In this document: positions 24,912 through 33,147 of the stretch, one piece after another
How the letters are laid out: the number at the start of each line of letters is the position of its first letter
Numbering within the stretch: the stretch's first letter is position 1
Origin: Syntrophobacter sp. SbD2
GTDB taxonomy: Bacteria; Desulfobacterota; Binatia; UBA9968
Length of the DNA stretch: 39,711 nucleotides
Reading direction: 5' to 3'
Assembly (NCBI GenBank): GCA_945889495.1
Contig: CAMDBU010000040.1
Location: forward strand, 1 to 39,711
The notes under the pieces: generated by a model
Database searches by the model: none
What the model was told of the DNA's origin: nothing
Seen by the model: only the letters and a program-made list of their open reading frames with translations
Program-made: the position numbers and the translations under genes

Positions 24912-25916
24912 ATGATGAAGTGTGCTGAGCGAGGCTTGGTAGTTTTGATTTTCACCCTGTTGATTCTTCCCGGGCCGGCGGCGGCGCAGGACCGGCCGCT
25001 GAAGAAAATTTACTGGGGCGTGTCGACGTTGTCGCCGACACTGTGGATCCCCTGGATCGCCAAGGAGGCGAAGATTTTTGAGAGGAACGGCCTCGATGTC
25101 GAGGCGGTTTTGCTCAATGGCTCGGGGCGGACTTCTCAGGCGATGCTGTCGGGCAGTTTGTTCGCTGCATCAGTGGCGCTGCCGCAAGTGATGTTGGCGG
25201 TGCTCAACGGCGCCGACTTGGCCAACGTCGCTCACGGCATCGGCGTGCAGGCGAGCCGGCTGATGGTGCGGCCGGAGATTCGCCGGGTGGAAGATCTCAA
25301 AGGTAAGAAGATCGGCATCTCCAGTTTGGGTTCGGCGGGCGATTTACTCTTCGGTTACGTGCTTAGGAAGTACGGCATCGACACCACCCGCGATCTCTAC
25401 TGGCTCGCCGTCGGCAACACGGGGGAACGCTTGCAAGCGCTCTACAACGGTTCGGTGGATGCCGCCGATCTTTCCTATCCCGCCGATGTTCAGGCGGAGC
25501 GCAAAGGCTTTCGCCCTTTGCTCGACGCCAAAAAGGAGATCGTCTACCCGACCGCGTCGGTGGTGACCCGGCGCCGGACGATCAAGGAAGACCGCGACAC
25601 GGTGATGCGCTTCGTGCGCTCCTTTGTCGAGGGCATCGCCTACCTCAAGCAAAACAAGGAAGCGAGCAAACAGGTGCTCGCCAAATACCTACGCTCCAAT
25701 GACGCCGAGTACCTCGAAGGGTCATACCAGAATTTTCGCGATGATTTTATCGCCGCGCCTTATCCGATCACCAAGGGGCTCGATGCGATCTACGAGATCG
25801 TCGCCCACCGCCGCGCCGATATCCGCGGCCACAAACCCGAAGAGTTCGTCGACACCAGCTTCGTCGCGGAGTTGGAAAAGAGCGGCTTCATCAAGAAGCT
25901 GTACGAGGGGAAGTGA
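24912..25916 (+). CDS. NitT/TauT-type ABC substrate-binding protein
   Basis: A 334-residue periplasmic binding protein of the NMT1/SsuA group. Signal peptide to about residue 25 (GPAAAQD), then YWGVSTLSPTLWIPWIAKEA, FERNGLDVEAVLLNGSGRTS, RVEDLKGKKIGISSLGSAGD and TGERLQALYNGSVDAADLSY. GGGAG lies 6 nt before ATG 24912. The reading frame upstream to 24828 runs through a repeat block and is not credible as coding. It is on the plus strand, preceded and followed by repeat-filled gaps, so probably a single-gene transcript. Distinct from the duplicated pair at 21298-23241. Confidence 0.88.
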   Translation: MMKCAERGLVVLIFTLLILPGPAAAQDRPLKKIYWGVSTLSPTLWIPWIAKEAKIFERNGLDVEAVLLNGSGRTSQAMLSGSLFAASVALPQVMLAVLNGADLANVAHGIGVQASRLMVRPEIRRVEDLKGKKIGISSLGSAGDLLFGYVLRKYGIDTTRDLYWLAVGNTGERLQALYNGSVDAADLSYPADVQAERKGFRPLLDAKKEIVYPTASVVTRRRTIKEDRDTVMRFVRSFVEGIAYLKQNKEASKQVLAKYLRSNDAEYLEGSYQNFRDDFIAAPYPITKGLDAIYEIVAHRRADIRGHKPEEFVDTSFVAELEKSGFIKKLYEGK

Positions 25917-25924
25917 GAATTACC

Positions 25925-26204
25925 CTTCACCACGAAGACGCGAACGGCACGAAGGTCGGATAAGATTTTCACCACAGAGGACACAGAGATCACAGAGGAA
26001 AGAATTGGGTTCGGAATACTAACCGCAGAGAACGCAAAGGACTCAAAGGTCGGAATCGGAAGAAGAATTTAACCACAAAGAGCACAAAGGTCACAAAAGG
26101 GAAGATTCGGATTCGGTCGATTAACCGCAAAAAGCTCAAAGGCCGCAAAAGGCATGCATCCGATTTTTCTATGTGCCCTTTGTGCTCTTTGTGGTTAATT
26201 CCGT
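25925..26204. repeat. Tandem array of degenerate CACAGAG/CAAAG words with an inverted copy
   Basis: The 296-nt gap 25917-26212 is a chain of related units: CACCACGAAGACGCGAACGG, then CACCACAGAGGACACAGAG, ACCGCAGAGAACGCAAAGG, ACCACAAAGAGCACAAAGG and ACCGCAAAAAGCTCAAAGG. One inverted unit ends CTCTTTGTGGTTAA near 26200. Unit spacing is 45-60 nt and irregular. No gene is visible. It separates convergent genes (24912 on plus, 26213 on minus). Confidence 0.8.
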
Positions 26205-26212
26205 TTCCCAAC

Positions 26213-27277
26213 TCACGCGCCTTTGCGGCCGGTTTCTTTTAGTAGCTTGTCCCACCGTTCCAGTTCTTTTTCGTATTTATCCAGGGTGTATTCGCGTTCG
26301 GGGCGCCATTTTTTGAAGCCGTAATTTTTCCCGGCGTTGCCGTAGTGGAATTTTTCTAAAATTCCTTGGCCTTCGGCGCCGAGTAGGTAGTCGGCGAGCA
26401 GCAGGGCGGCGTGGGGGTGGGGCGGTTGGGCGGCGATGGCGACGCCGCCGACGTTGGTTGGTACGACATCCATGGCGACCCATTCCACCGGCGCGCCCTT
26501 TTGCTGGGCGACGATCACATGGTTGCGAAAGATCGCTGCGCCGGCGATCAGCTCACCCGACGCGATGAGGTCAAGTAACGCCGGCGGGATGATCGTGTGC
26601 AGGGCGATGTCTTGGCCTCTGAGTCGCTTCAAAAATTCCGGGCCGCGGGTCTTCAACATGCCGGCGATGGATTTATTGCTGGTGTCGTCCAGGGTGAGGC
26701 CCATTCGCCCCTTGAGCGCGGGATGGAGCAGGCCGTCGTAGTTTTTTGGCACGGCGTCCTTCGGCAATAAGTTCTTGTTGTAGCCGAAACCGATGTAGGA
26801 CTCGCGCGCGGTGCCCCAGAAATATAACCCGCGCTCGCCTTTGACCTTGGCGTCGTCCGGATAATTGGCGAACGCCGGTGAGTGGTAGGGGCGCAGCAGA
26901 AAAGCTTCGCGCTGAAACATCAAATTGGCTTCGGTGGTTTCGATGGTGTCGACGATGGCTTTTCGGGCCTTGCTTTCCTCGACCATGCGGTTGGTGATCT
27001 CGCCGCCGTTGGTGCGGTAGGCTTCGATCTTGACGCCGGCATATTTGCTCTCGAAGGCTTTGATCATCGCCTTGTAGGAATCGCCGGCCAGCGACGTGTA
27101 CCAGGTCGCTTTGCCTTCGGTCTTGGCGCCGGCGTAGAGCACCGCTTCGCGGTCCTTGCCGTTGTAGGTGACCAGCTCGGAGATGGTCATTGCAGCATTG
27201 GGCTTACGCGCTTGGGCGCGCAGCTCACCGGGCAACAGGACGGACAGGACCGATAGGACCAAGAGTAAGAGCGGCAT
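26213..27277 (-). CDS. Fe3+-type solute-binding protein, tandem copy 4
   Basis: A 354-residue periplasmic binding protein, last of four tandem paralogues. Signal peptide to about residue 22 (GELRAQA), then ATWYTSLAGDSYKAMIKAF, FWGTARESYIGFGYNKNL, NYDGLLHPALKGRMGLTL, VPTNVGGVAIAAQPPHPHAA and a KYEKELERWDKLLKE tail. The preferred start is ATG 27277 with GGAG 10 nt upstream. Closest in sequence to the copy at 27341. The shared RESYxGFxYNK and PPHPHxA blocks suggest one ligand class for all four. No transport membrane subunit follows. Confidence 0.88.
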   Translation of the reverse strand: MPLLLLVLSVLSVLLPGELRAQARKPNAAMTISELVTYNGKDREAVLYAGAKTEGKATWYTSLAGDSYKAMIKAFESKYAGVKIEAYRTNGGEITNRMVEESKARKAIVDTIETTEANLMFQREAFLLRPYHSPAFANYPDDAKVKGERGLYFWGTARESYIGFGYNKNLLPKDAVPKNYDGLLHPALKGRMGLTLDDTSNKSIAGMLKTRGPEFLKRLRGQDIALHTIIPPALLDLIASGELIAGAAIFRNHVIVAQQKGAPVEWVAMDVVPTNVGGVAIAAQPPHPHAALLLADYLLGAEGQGILEKFHYGNAGKNYGFKKWRPEREYTLDKYEKELERWDKLLKETGRKGA

Positions 27278-27340
27278 GTTGGACAATCTCCTTGAGGCAG
27301 TTTTAGCGCGGCGCTTGCGGACTCTCAAGCCGAGAGCGAT

Positions 27341-28414
27341 CTACTGGGAGCGGCGGCTGATCTCTTTCAATTGCTTTTCCCAGCGCTCCAAGTCCTTTTC
27401 GTATTTGTCGGTGGCGATGCCATGGTCGGGGCGCCATTTCTTAAAACCTAGATTTCTTGCCGCGCTGCCGTACTCATATTTGTCCAACACCGCTTGGCCT
27501 TCGGGACCGAGCAGATAATCGGCCAGCAGCAGGGCGCCATGGGGATGGGGCGGTTGGACGGCGATGGCGGCGCCGCCGACGTTGGTCGGCACGATGTCCA
27601 TGGGCAGCCACTCCACCGGTGCGCCTTTGCTAATCGCGTTCAAAGTGTGGTTGCGAAATATTCCCGGCGACGCCAGCACTTCGCCGGAAGCGATTAATTC
27701 CAACAACGCCGGCGGGATGATCGTGTGCAGGGCGATTTCCTGGACCTTCAATTTTTTCACGAACTCTGGTCCTTTGACGCGCAGCATGGCGCCGATCACT
27801 TTGTAAGCCGGATCGCTCACCGACACGCCCATGCGGCCCTTGAGCTCGGGATGGAACAGGCCGTCGTAGTTTTTCGGCACGGCGTTTTTCGACAGCAATT
27901 TCTTGTTGTAGGCGAAACCGATATAGGACTCCCGAGCGATGCCCCAGAAATATAGACCGCGCTCGCTTTTCTCCTTGGCGTCTTCCGGATAGCTGGCGAA
28001 GTGCGGCGAATGATAGGGACGCAGGAGAAAAGCGTCGCGCATGAACATCAAGTTGCCCTCGGTGGTCTCGACGGCGTCGACGATGTAGCGCTTGGCCTTG
28101 GACTCCTCCATCATGCGCACGGTCATGTCGGAACCGGAGACCCGGTAAGCCTCGAGCTTGACGCCGGGATACTTGGCATCAAAAGCTTTCGCCATGCCCT
28201 TGTAGGAGTCGCCGGAGAGCGAGGTGTACCAGGTGACTTTGCCTTCGGCTTTGGCGCCGGCATAGAGCACCGCTTCACGGTCCTTGCCGTTGTAGGTGAC
28301 TAGCTCGGAGATCGTCATTGCAGCATTGGGCTTGCGCGCTTGGGCTTGGAGGTGACTGGGGAATAGGACGTATGGGAGGGATAGGACCGATAGGACTAAT
28401 ATTAGGAAATGCAT
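27341..28414 (-). CDS. Fe3+-type solute-binding protein, tandem copy 3
   Basis: A 357-residue paralogue. Signal peptide to about residue 24 (SHLQAQA), mature start RKPNAAMTISELVTYNGKDR, almost the same as copy 4. Other family blocks are VTWYTSLSGDSYKGMAKAF, RESYIGFAYNKKL and IIPPALLELIASGEVLASPG. ATG 28414 with GGAG 9 nt upstream is the start; the frame runs on to 28528 only by reading the end of the next gene out of frame. It is 63 nt upstream of copy 4 and 23 nt downstream of copy 2, so one operon. Confidence 0.88.
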   Translation of the reverse strand: MHFLILVLSVLSLPYVLFPSHLQAQARKPNAAMTISELVTYNGKDREAVLYAGAKAEGKVTWYTSLSGDSYKGMAKAFDAKYPGVKLEAYRVSGSDMTVRMMEESKAKRYIVDAVETTEGNLMFMRDAFLLRPYHSPHFASYPEDAKEKSERGLYFWGIARESYIGFAYNKKLLSKNAVPKNYDGLFHPELKGRMGVSVSDPAYKVIGAMLRVKGPEFVKKLKVQEIALHTIIPPALLELIASGEVLASPGIFRNHTLNAISKGAPVEWLPMDIVPTNVGGAAIAVQPPHPHGALLLADYLLGPEGQAVLDKYEYGSAARNLGFKKWRPDHGIATDKYEKDLERWEKQLKEISRRSQ

Positions 28415-28437
28415 CGCGAAACTCTCCTCTGGTGCGT

Positions 28438-29493
28438 TTAGCGCTGGCTGATCTCGCGGGCGAGCTTGCCCCACTTGATGCTGTCTTTTTCGTAGTCGTC
28501 CACCGAGCGGCCCTGATCTTGATACCATCTTTTGAAGCCATAGTCCGAAGCCGGGTGGCCGTAGTTAAACTTATCGAGCACCTTGGGCGCGTCGTTGAGC
28601 AGGAAATCGATCAGCAACAGCGCGCCATGGGGATGGGGCGCGTGGGCCGCCAGCGCCACTGAGCCGGCGTTGGTCGGCACCAACTCCATGGGCACCCAGC
28701 CGACGGCCGAACCGCGTTCCGCCGAGACCATGGCGTGGTTGCGAAAGATTTGCGGCGACCCAGCGATTTCGCCGGAGGCGATCAAGTCGGCCAACGCCGC
28801 GCTGCTGACGGTGTAGGCTTTGATCTCCTGGGCTTTGAGTTTTTTGACGAACCCTTCGCCTTTGACTTTGACCATGGCACCGATGGCGCGCATGGCCGAT
28901 TCGTTGAGCGTGATGCTGAGCTTGCCTTTGAGTTCGGGGTGTAACAGGCCGTCGAAATTTTTCGGCACCGCGCCGGCGGCGATTTGCGTCTTGTTGTAGC
29001 CGAAGCCGAGATAGGATTCGCGGATTGTCGTCCACTGGCTCCAGCCCTTGTCGGCGTGCTCGATGGCGTCGTCGGGATATTTGCTCAAGTGCGGCGAGAA
29101 ATAAGGCTGGATTAAATTATTCGCCCGCGCCAGCACTAACGAGTCTTCGGAAGTTTCCAAAGCGTCAGCCGCCGGCCGGCGCGCTTTGGCTTCCTCCAAC
29201 ATACGCACGATGAAATCGCTGCCGCCGGCGCGGTAGACGTCGAGCCGGATGGCGGGATATTTCGCCTCGAAGGCGCGTACAATCGCTTTGTAGGAGTCGC
29301 CGGCAAGGGAGGTGTACCAGGTCAGTTTGCCTTCGCTCTTGGCGCCGGCGTAGAGCATGGCTTCGCGGTCTTTGGCGGTGTAGGCGGCGAGTTCGGCGAT
29401 GGTGGAGGGCTTGCGCGGTTGGGCGGCGAGTCTCTGAGGGAATAGGAGGGATGGGACTGACAGGAATAATAGGACGTATAATCGGCAATGCAT
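28438..29493 (-). CDS. Fe3+-type solute-binding protein, tandem copy 2
   Basis: A 351-residue paralogue. Signal peptide to about residue 24 (RLAAQP), then PSTIAELAAYTAKDREAMLY, LTWYTSLAGDSYKAIVRAF, IRESYLGFGYNKTQ, NFDGLLHPELKGKLSITLNE and YTVSSAALADLIASGEIAGS. It shares the TVSSAAL and ITLNES blocks with copy 1 but not with copies 3 and 4, where IIPPALL stands, so the array consists of two older pairs. Start ATG 29493; the frame upstream to 29607 is out-of-frame sequence of copy 1. It is 23 nt from each neighbour. Confidence 0.88.
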   Translation of the reverse strand: MHCRLYVLLFLSVPSLLFPQRLAAQPRKPSTIAELAAYTAKDREAMLYAGAKSEGKLTWYTSLAGDSYKAIVRAFEAKYPAIRLDVYRAGGSDFIVRMLEEAKARRPAADALETSEDSLVLARANNLIQPYFSPHLSKYPDDAIEHADKGWSQWTTIRESYLGFGYNKTQIAAGAVPKNFDGLLHPELKGKLSITLNESAMRAIGAMVKVKGEGFVKKLKAQEIKAYTVSSAALADLIASGEIAGSPQIFRNHAMVSAERGSAVGWVPMELVPTNAGSVALAAHAPHPHGALLLIDFLLNDAPKVLDKFNYGHPASDYGFKRWYQDQGRSVDDYEKDSIKWGKLAREISQR

Positions 29494-29516
29494 CGCGTCG
29501 ATCTCCTTGGGTGTGA

Positions 29517-30566
29517 TCACCGCTGGGTGATTTCCTTGGCGAGCTTTTCCCACTTCTCGCTGTCTTTTTCGAATTGCTCGAAGGAGCGGCCGAAGCCGGG
29601 GTACCAACGTTTGAACGGTAGCGTGTTGGACGGGTGGCCGTATTGAAATTTCTCCATGACCTTACGCGCTTCGGCACCGAGCATGAAGTCGACAAACAGC
29701 GATGCCGCGTGCGGGTGGGGCGGCTGAGCGCTGAGGCTCATGCTGCCGGAGTTGGTCGGCGCCAACTCCATGGGCACCCAACTTGCCGGCGAGCCGCGCT
29801 CGGCAGACACCATGGCGTGGTTTCGATAAATATGAAACGACGCGCCGAGTTCGCCTGACGCCATGAGATCCACCAGCGCGGCGCTACTGACGGTATAGAT
29901 GCGGATCTGCTGGGCTTTGAGCTTTTTCACGAAGGCTTCGCCTTTGATCTTGATCATGGCGCCGATCATGCGCGCCGAACTTTCGTTGAGCGTGATGCCC
30001 AATTTGCCTTTGAGCCGCGGATCGAGCAGGCCGTCGAAACCTTTGGGCACGGCACTGGCCGGCACTTGATCCTTGTTGAAACCGAAGCCCAGGTAGGACT
30101 CGCGAAAAATCGTCCAGAAAGTCAGCCCGGCATCGGCTTTTTCCTTGGCGTCGCTGGGATAGCTAGCGAGGATCGGTGAGTTGTAGGGCCGAGTGAGGCC
30201 GTAGACCTTCGACACCATGGTGAAGTCGTAGGTGGTCTCCAGCGCGTCCATGGACGGCCGGCGAGCTTTAGTCTCTTCCGACATGCGCGCGACCAAATCG
30301 CTGCCGCCAGCGCGAAACGCTTCGACGCGCACGCCGGGATATTTGGTCTCAAAAGCCCGCGACAAGGCTTTGTACGAATCGCCGGCTAAGGACGTGTACC
30401 AAGTGATCACGCCTTCGCCCTTGGCGCCGGCGTAGAGTAGCTGCTCGCGGTCGGCGCCCATGTAGGTGGAGATTTCCGATACAGTGGCAGGTTTGCGCGG
30501 CTGGGCCGCTGCCTGATCGGGCAGCAGCGCTGTGACGAGTGTTAGGGCAATGATCGCTTGCAACAT
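29517..30566 (-). CDS. Fe3+-type solute-binding protein, tandem copy 1 (operon head)
   Basis: A 349-residue paralogue and first gene of the four-gene run. Signal peptide to about residue 21 (DQAAAQP), then ITWYTSLAGDSYKALSRAF, FRESYLGFGFNKDQ, GFDGLLDPRLKGKLGITLNE, VPMELAPTNSGSMSLSAQ and a C-terminal FEKDSEKWEKLAKEITQR. ATG 30566 has GGAG 9 nt upstream. Upstream lies 198 nt (30567-30764) with no recognisable gene, where the promoter should be. Length and fold match iron-type binding proteins; the real ligand is unknown. Confidence 0.88.
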   Translation of the reverse strand: MLQAIIALTLVTALLPDQAAAQPRKPATVSEISTYMGADREQLLYAGAKGEGVITWYTSLAGDSYKALSRAFETKYPGVRVEAFRAGGSDLVARMSEETKARRPSMDALETTYDFTMVSKVYGLTRPYNSPILASYPSDAKEKADAGLTFWTIFRESYLGFGFNKDQVPASAVPKGFDGLLDPRLKGKLGITLNESSARMIGAMIKIKGEAFVKKLKAQQIRIYTVSSAALVDLMASGELGASFHIYRNHAMVSAERGSPASWVPMELAPTNSGSMSLSAQPPHPHAASLFVDFMLGAEARKVMEKFQYGHPSNTLPFKRWYPGFGRSFEQFEKDSEKWEKLAKEITQR

Positions 30567-30764
30567 GCGTTTGGTCTCCTGGTCGCTCTGCTTGCCACGG
30601 GGACTGGCGGCGGCGCGAAACTCTCCCGCCCCGATAACATGGGCTATTGAAGCGAGTCAATGCGTGGACGATGCGACTTTCTCGCGTGGCGTGCGCGGCG
30701 ATTCCGCGTTGCCTGAATAGCGGCGATCACGCGACCGACATGGCGATGTAGTTCTATGGGGCAG

Positions 30765-31859
30765 CTAGCGATTGGCCTCTTCGATATACTTGCGCAGAAA
30801 GTTCACCACTTCGGGTGACGCCGCCGACGCTTGTTTGAACAAGCGCTCGCCGGTGTCGCCGACCTCGAAGCGCGGTTGGAAGCGCATGACTGCAATGGCG
30901 TCGAGCAGGAAATCCTGATCCTTGGACAGGCCGTCGAAGGCTTTGCGCAAAATTGCAATCGACTCCGCCGGCACCTTGGGCGGCAGCAGCACCATTCGGG
31001 TCATGTTGGTGCTCGACATGTTGGCCGCCTTGAGGGCTTCGTACTTGATGCCCGACGGTGGCTTGCCGAACAATTCCTTGTAATAAAAGCTGAACGGTAA
31101 GAGCTCGGGGACGTCGCGGCTGACTAAAATCTCGCCGCTGGGCGCGACCAGGTCGGTGTAATAGAGCGGAATCACCATGCCGGTCTTGACCATGTTGGGT
31201 TCCACCTGCGTACGATAGGCGGGCAGGGTCTCGTCGTGATATTGGGCCTCGCCGCGCTGCACCGCCAGGCGGGCGTCGGAGCTATTGTTGTAGCCGGTGA
31301 CGTAATCGTATTTGAGGCCGAGCAGATCGAAGGACAGACGGAAGCGCACATCCTTGGAGCTGCTGACGCCCAAGCCGGCGGCGCGGAATTTTTGCGCCTT
31401 GACGAAGTCCGACGGCTTCTTCATGCCCGGCGCCACGTCGGCGCGGATATACGACACGGTGACGCCGTGAACGCCGGTGATGAAACCGAACTTGCCGAGA
31501 TCGACGCGCAAGGCCGGGTCTTTGATCTGGTGTTGAAACAAGCTGCCGGTGAAATAGGCCGCGGTCATGCCGTCGGCCTTGGCGACTTCGCCGATGTAGT
31601 TGACCGCCGTCAGTCCGCCGCCGCCGCCCATGGCTTGAATCGTCACCGTCGGATTGCCGGGAATGTGGCGGGGCAAATGCTTGGCGAAGATGCGGCTCTC
31701 GATGTCCGTCGGCCCGCCGGCGGCGAAGTTGATAATGATGTTGAGGGTCTTGCCCTGATAGAAGGGCGCTTTCTCGGCGGCGAAAACCGCGCTTGAGGTT
31801 GCCGAAGAAATTGCCAGCCCGCAGAGAACGATCAACCGCCGCCAACGTCGACGTGCCAT
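30765..31859 (-). CDS. Bug/TctC-family receptor
   Basis: A 364-residue periplasmic receptor of the Bug family. The signal peptide follows an unusually basic start (MARRRWRRL) and ends near residue 28 (AVFAAEKA). The mature protein begins PFYQGKTLNIIINFAAGGPT, with HIPGNPTVTIQAMGGGGGLT and a FRAAGLGVSSSKDVRFR central block. Start ATG 31859 is chosen for GGAG 7 nt upstream and the signal peptide; the frame extends to 31946 through repeat DNA. No TctA or TctB is present. It likely binds a carboxylate. Confidence 0.88.
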   Translation of the reverse strand: MARRRWRRLIVLCGLAISSATSSAVFAAEKAPFYQGKTLNIIINFAAGGPTDIESRIFAKHLPRHIPGNPTVTIQAMGGGGGLTAVNYIGEVAKADGMTAAYFTGSLFQHQIKDPALRVDLGKFGFITGVHGVTVSYIRADVAPGMKKPSDFVKAQKFRAAGLGVSSSKDVRFRLSFDLLGLKYDYVTGYNNSSDARLAVQRGEAQYHDETLPAYRTQVEPNMVKTGMVIPLYYTDLVAPSGEILVSRDVPELLPFSFYYKELFGKPPSGIKYEALKAANMSSTNMTRMVLLPPKVPAESIAILRKAFDGLSKDQDFLLDAIAVMRFQPRFEVGDTGERLFKQASAASPEVVNFLRKYIEEANR

Positions 31860-31892
31860 CTGGTTTCTCCTTGATTCGCTATTGCTAAGAAT

Positions 31893-32053
31893 TCTCGGAT
31901 TCGGAAATGACTCCCGCAAAGGCGCAAAGTTCGGATTGGCTGTCATTTCGACCGAAGGGAGAAATCTGTCTTAGATCCCTCGCATTCGCTCGGGATGACG
32001 GGCATGCCCGTCACCTTTGCGTCTTTGCGCCTTTGCGAGAAAAATTCCGAGAC
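31893..32053. repeat. CAAAGGCG-box inverted repeat with nested units
   Basis: Outer words CTCGGATTCGGAAATG (left) and AAATTCCGAG (right) enclose CTCCCGCAAAGGCGCAAAG and its inverse CTTTGCGCCTTTGCGAGA. Inside, 31941-31967 is an exact 27-bp inverse of 12125-12151, and 31973-32000 is a variant of the same unit. It fills most of the gap upstream of the Bug receptor, 31860-32070. Confidence 0.78.
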
Positions 32054-32070
32054 TTAAGTTGCGACCACGC

Positions 32071-33066
32071 TCACAAGCCGAATACCTTGCGGAACTCCTT
32101 TGCGTGGTCGTCCAGTCCTGAGTACACCTCTTTGGGCACCGCTTTCAACTTCAATTTGCTTTGATCCATCTTCGCCGCCAGCGGTTTGACGTCGCTGCGC
32201 GCTGGGATACGGCGCATCTCGCGGATCATTTCCTGGCCCTTTCTTGAGGTCGCGAAGTTGATCAAGAGTTTCGCCGCATTGGGATGGCTCGCTTTGGCGC
32301 TGAGGCCGATGCCGCTGATGGTGCAGACGATGGGATCGAAAGTTTCGATCCAGTCCACCGGCGCGCCGTCCCGTTTCATTCTCTCGATGCGAAAATTATA
32401 AGCCCAGGCGAGCGGCACTTCGCCGGCGCCGACCAGCTGGGCGGTGAGGCCATGGCCGCGGCGCCAGAGCGGCTCCTGCTTGGCCAGCTGCTGCATGTAC
32501 TTGACCGTCCGCTCTCGGCCCCAGACGGTTTGCAAAGTGCCGTACCAGTCGTAGTCGGTGGAGTCCATCAGCATCTGGCCTTTCCAGCGCGGATGCAGCA
32601 GGTCTTCGTAACTTCTCGGCGCGTCCTTGGCGGCGAGCATTTTGGTGTTGTAGGCGAGCACGAGATTGTTGACGAACACGCCGGTCCAATAGCCCTGGGG
32701 ATCCTTGAATTGATCCATGAACTGGTCGCGCTCCGGCGCCAGATAGGGGGCGACGATCTTGCGCTCGATCATGGTGGCGATGGAACTGGTCGACATGACG
32801 TCAAAGGCCCAGCGGCCGGCGCGGATCTCGCTGAAAATCCGATTGACCAGTTGTTCTTCGCCGGCGCGCACCAGCTCGGCGTTGATGAACGGGTACTCTT
32901 TTAAAAACGCGTCGAGCAGTGGCTTCGACGTGTCGATAGCCATGGACGTGTACCAGACCAGCTTGGCTTCTTTTTTGGCGCCGTCGACGAGGGCGGATTG
33001 GGATTGCGCGGAAAGATTGCTGGCGTAGAAGCAGAGGAAAACCGTGAAGAAGAGTTTTAATCTCAT
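32071..33066 (-). CDS. Fe3+-type extracellular solute-binding protein
   Basis: A 331-residue periplasmic binding protein of the iron-type superfamily. Short signal peptide to about residue 20 (SNLSAQS), then KLVWYTSMAIDTSKPLLDAF, LVRAGEEQLVNRIFSEIRAG, NNLVLAYNTKML, YEDLLHPRWKGQMLMDSTDYDW and SHPNAAKLLINFATSRKGQ. It is not one of the four tandem copies; similarity to them is only at fold level. It is the last gene of the strand run headed by the CoA transferase (CaiB-ACAD-ACAD-SBP), so its ligand may be the acid those enzymes process. That link is inferred from order only. Confidence 0.87.
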   Translation of the reverse strand: MRLKLFFTVFLCFYASNLSAQSQSALVDGAKKEAKLVWYTSMAIDTSKPLLDAFLKEYPFINAELVRAGEEQLVNRIFSEIRAGRWAFDVMSTSSIATMIERKIVAPYLAPERDQFMDQFKDPQGYWTGVFVNNLVLAYNTKMLAAKDAPRSYEDLLHPRWKGQMLMDSTDYDWYGTLQTVWGRERTVKYMQQLAKQEPLWRRGHGLTAQLVGAGEVPLAWAYNFRIERMKRDGAPVDWIETFDPIVCTISGIGLSAKASHPNAAKLLINFATSRKGQEMIREMRRIPARSDVKPLAAKMDQSKLKLKAVPKEVYSGLDDHAKEFRKVFGL

Positions 33067-33086
33067 GCGGCTTCTCGCGCTGAAAG

Positions 33087-33147
33087 ATCGTCCAGGGTCT
33101 AGCGTCTAGAGTCTGGCGTTGTTCGGAACCCGAGACGCTAAACGCAT
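33087..33147. repeat. Iterated-word inverted repeat after the acyl-CoA dehydrogenase stop
   Basis: TCTAGCGTCTAGAGTCTGGCG near 33099 iterates a GTCT-AGCG word, and GAGACGCTAAACGC at 33132-33145 is an inverted version (shared core TAGCGTCT). The right arm ends 2 nt from the stop codon of the minus-strand gene at 33148. Weaker than the two hairpins further upstream in this operon but same placement. Confidence 0.5.

Noticed and set aside
25925-26204. Possible CRISPR array
   Set aside because: Units are degenerate, unevenly spaced, one is inverted, and there are no unique equal-length spacers or cas genes.
28415-28528. N-terminal extension of tandem copy 3 (and likewise 29494-29607 for copy 2)
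   Set aside because: These codons are the neighbouring paralogue's C-terminus read in a shifted frame; internal ATGs with GGAG give proper signal peptides.
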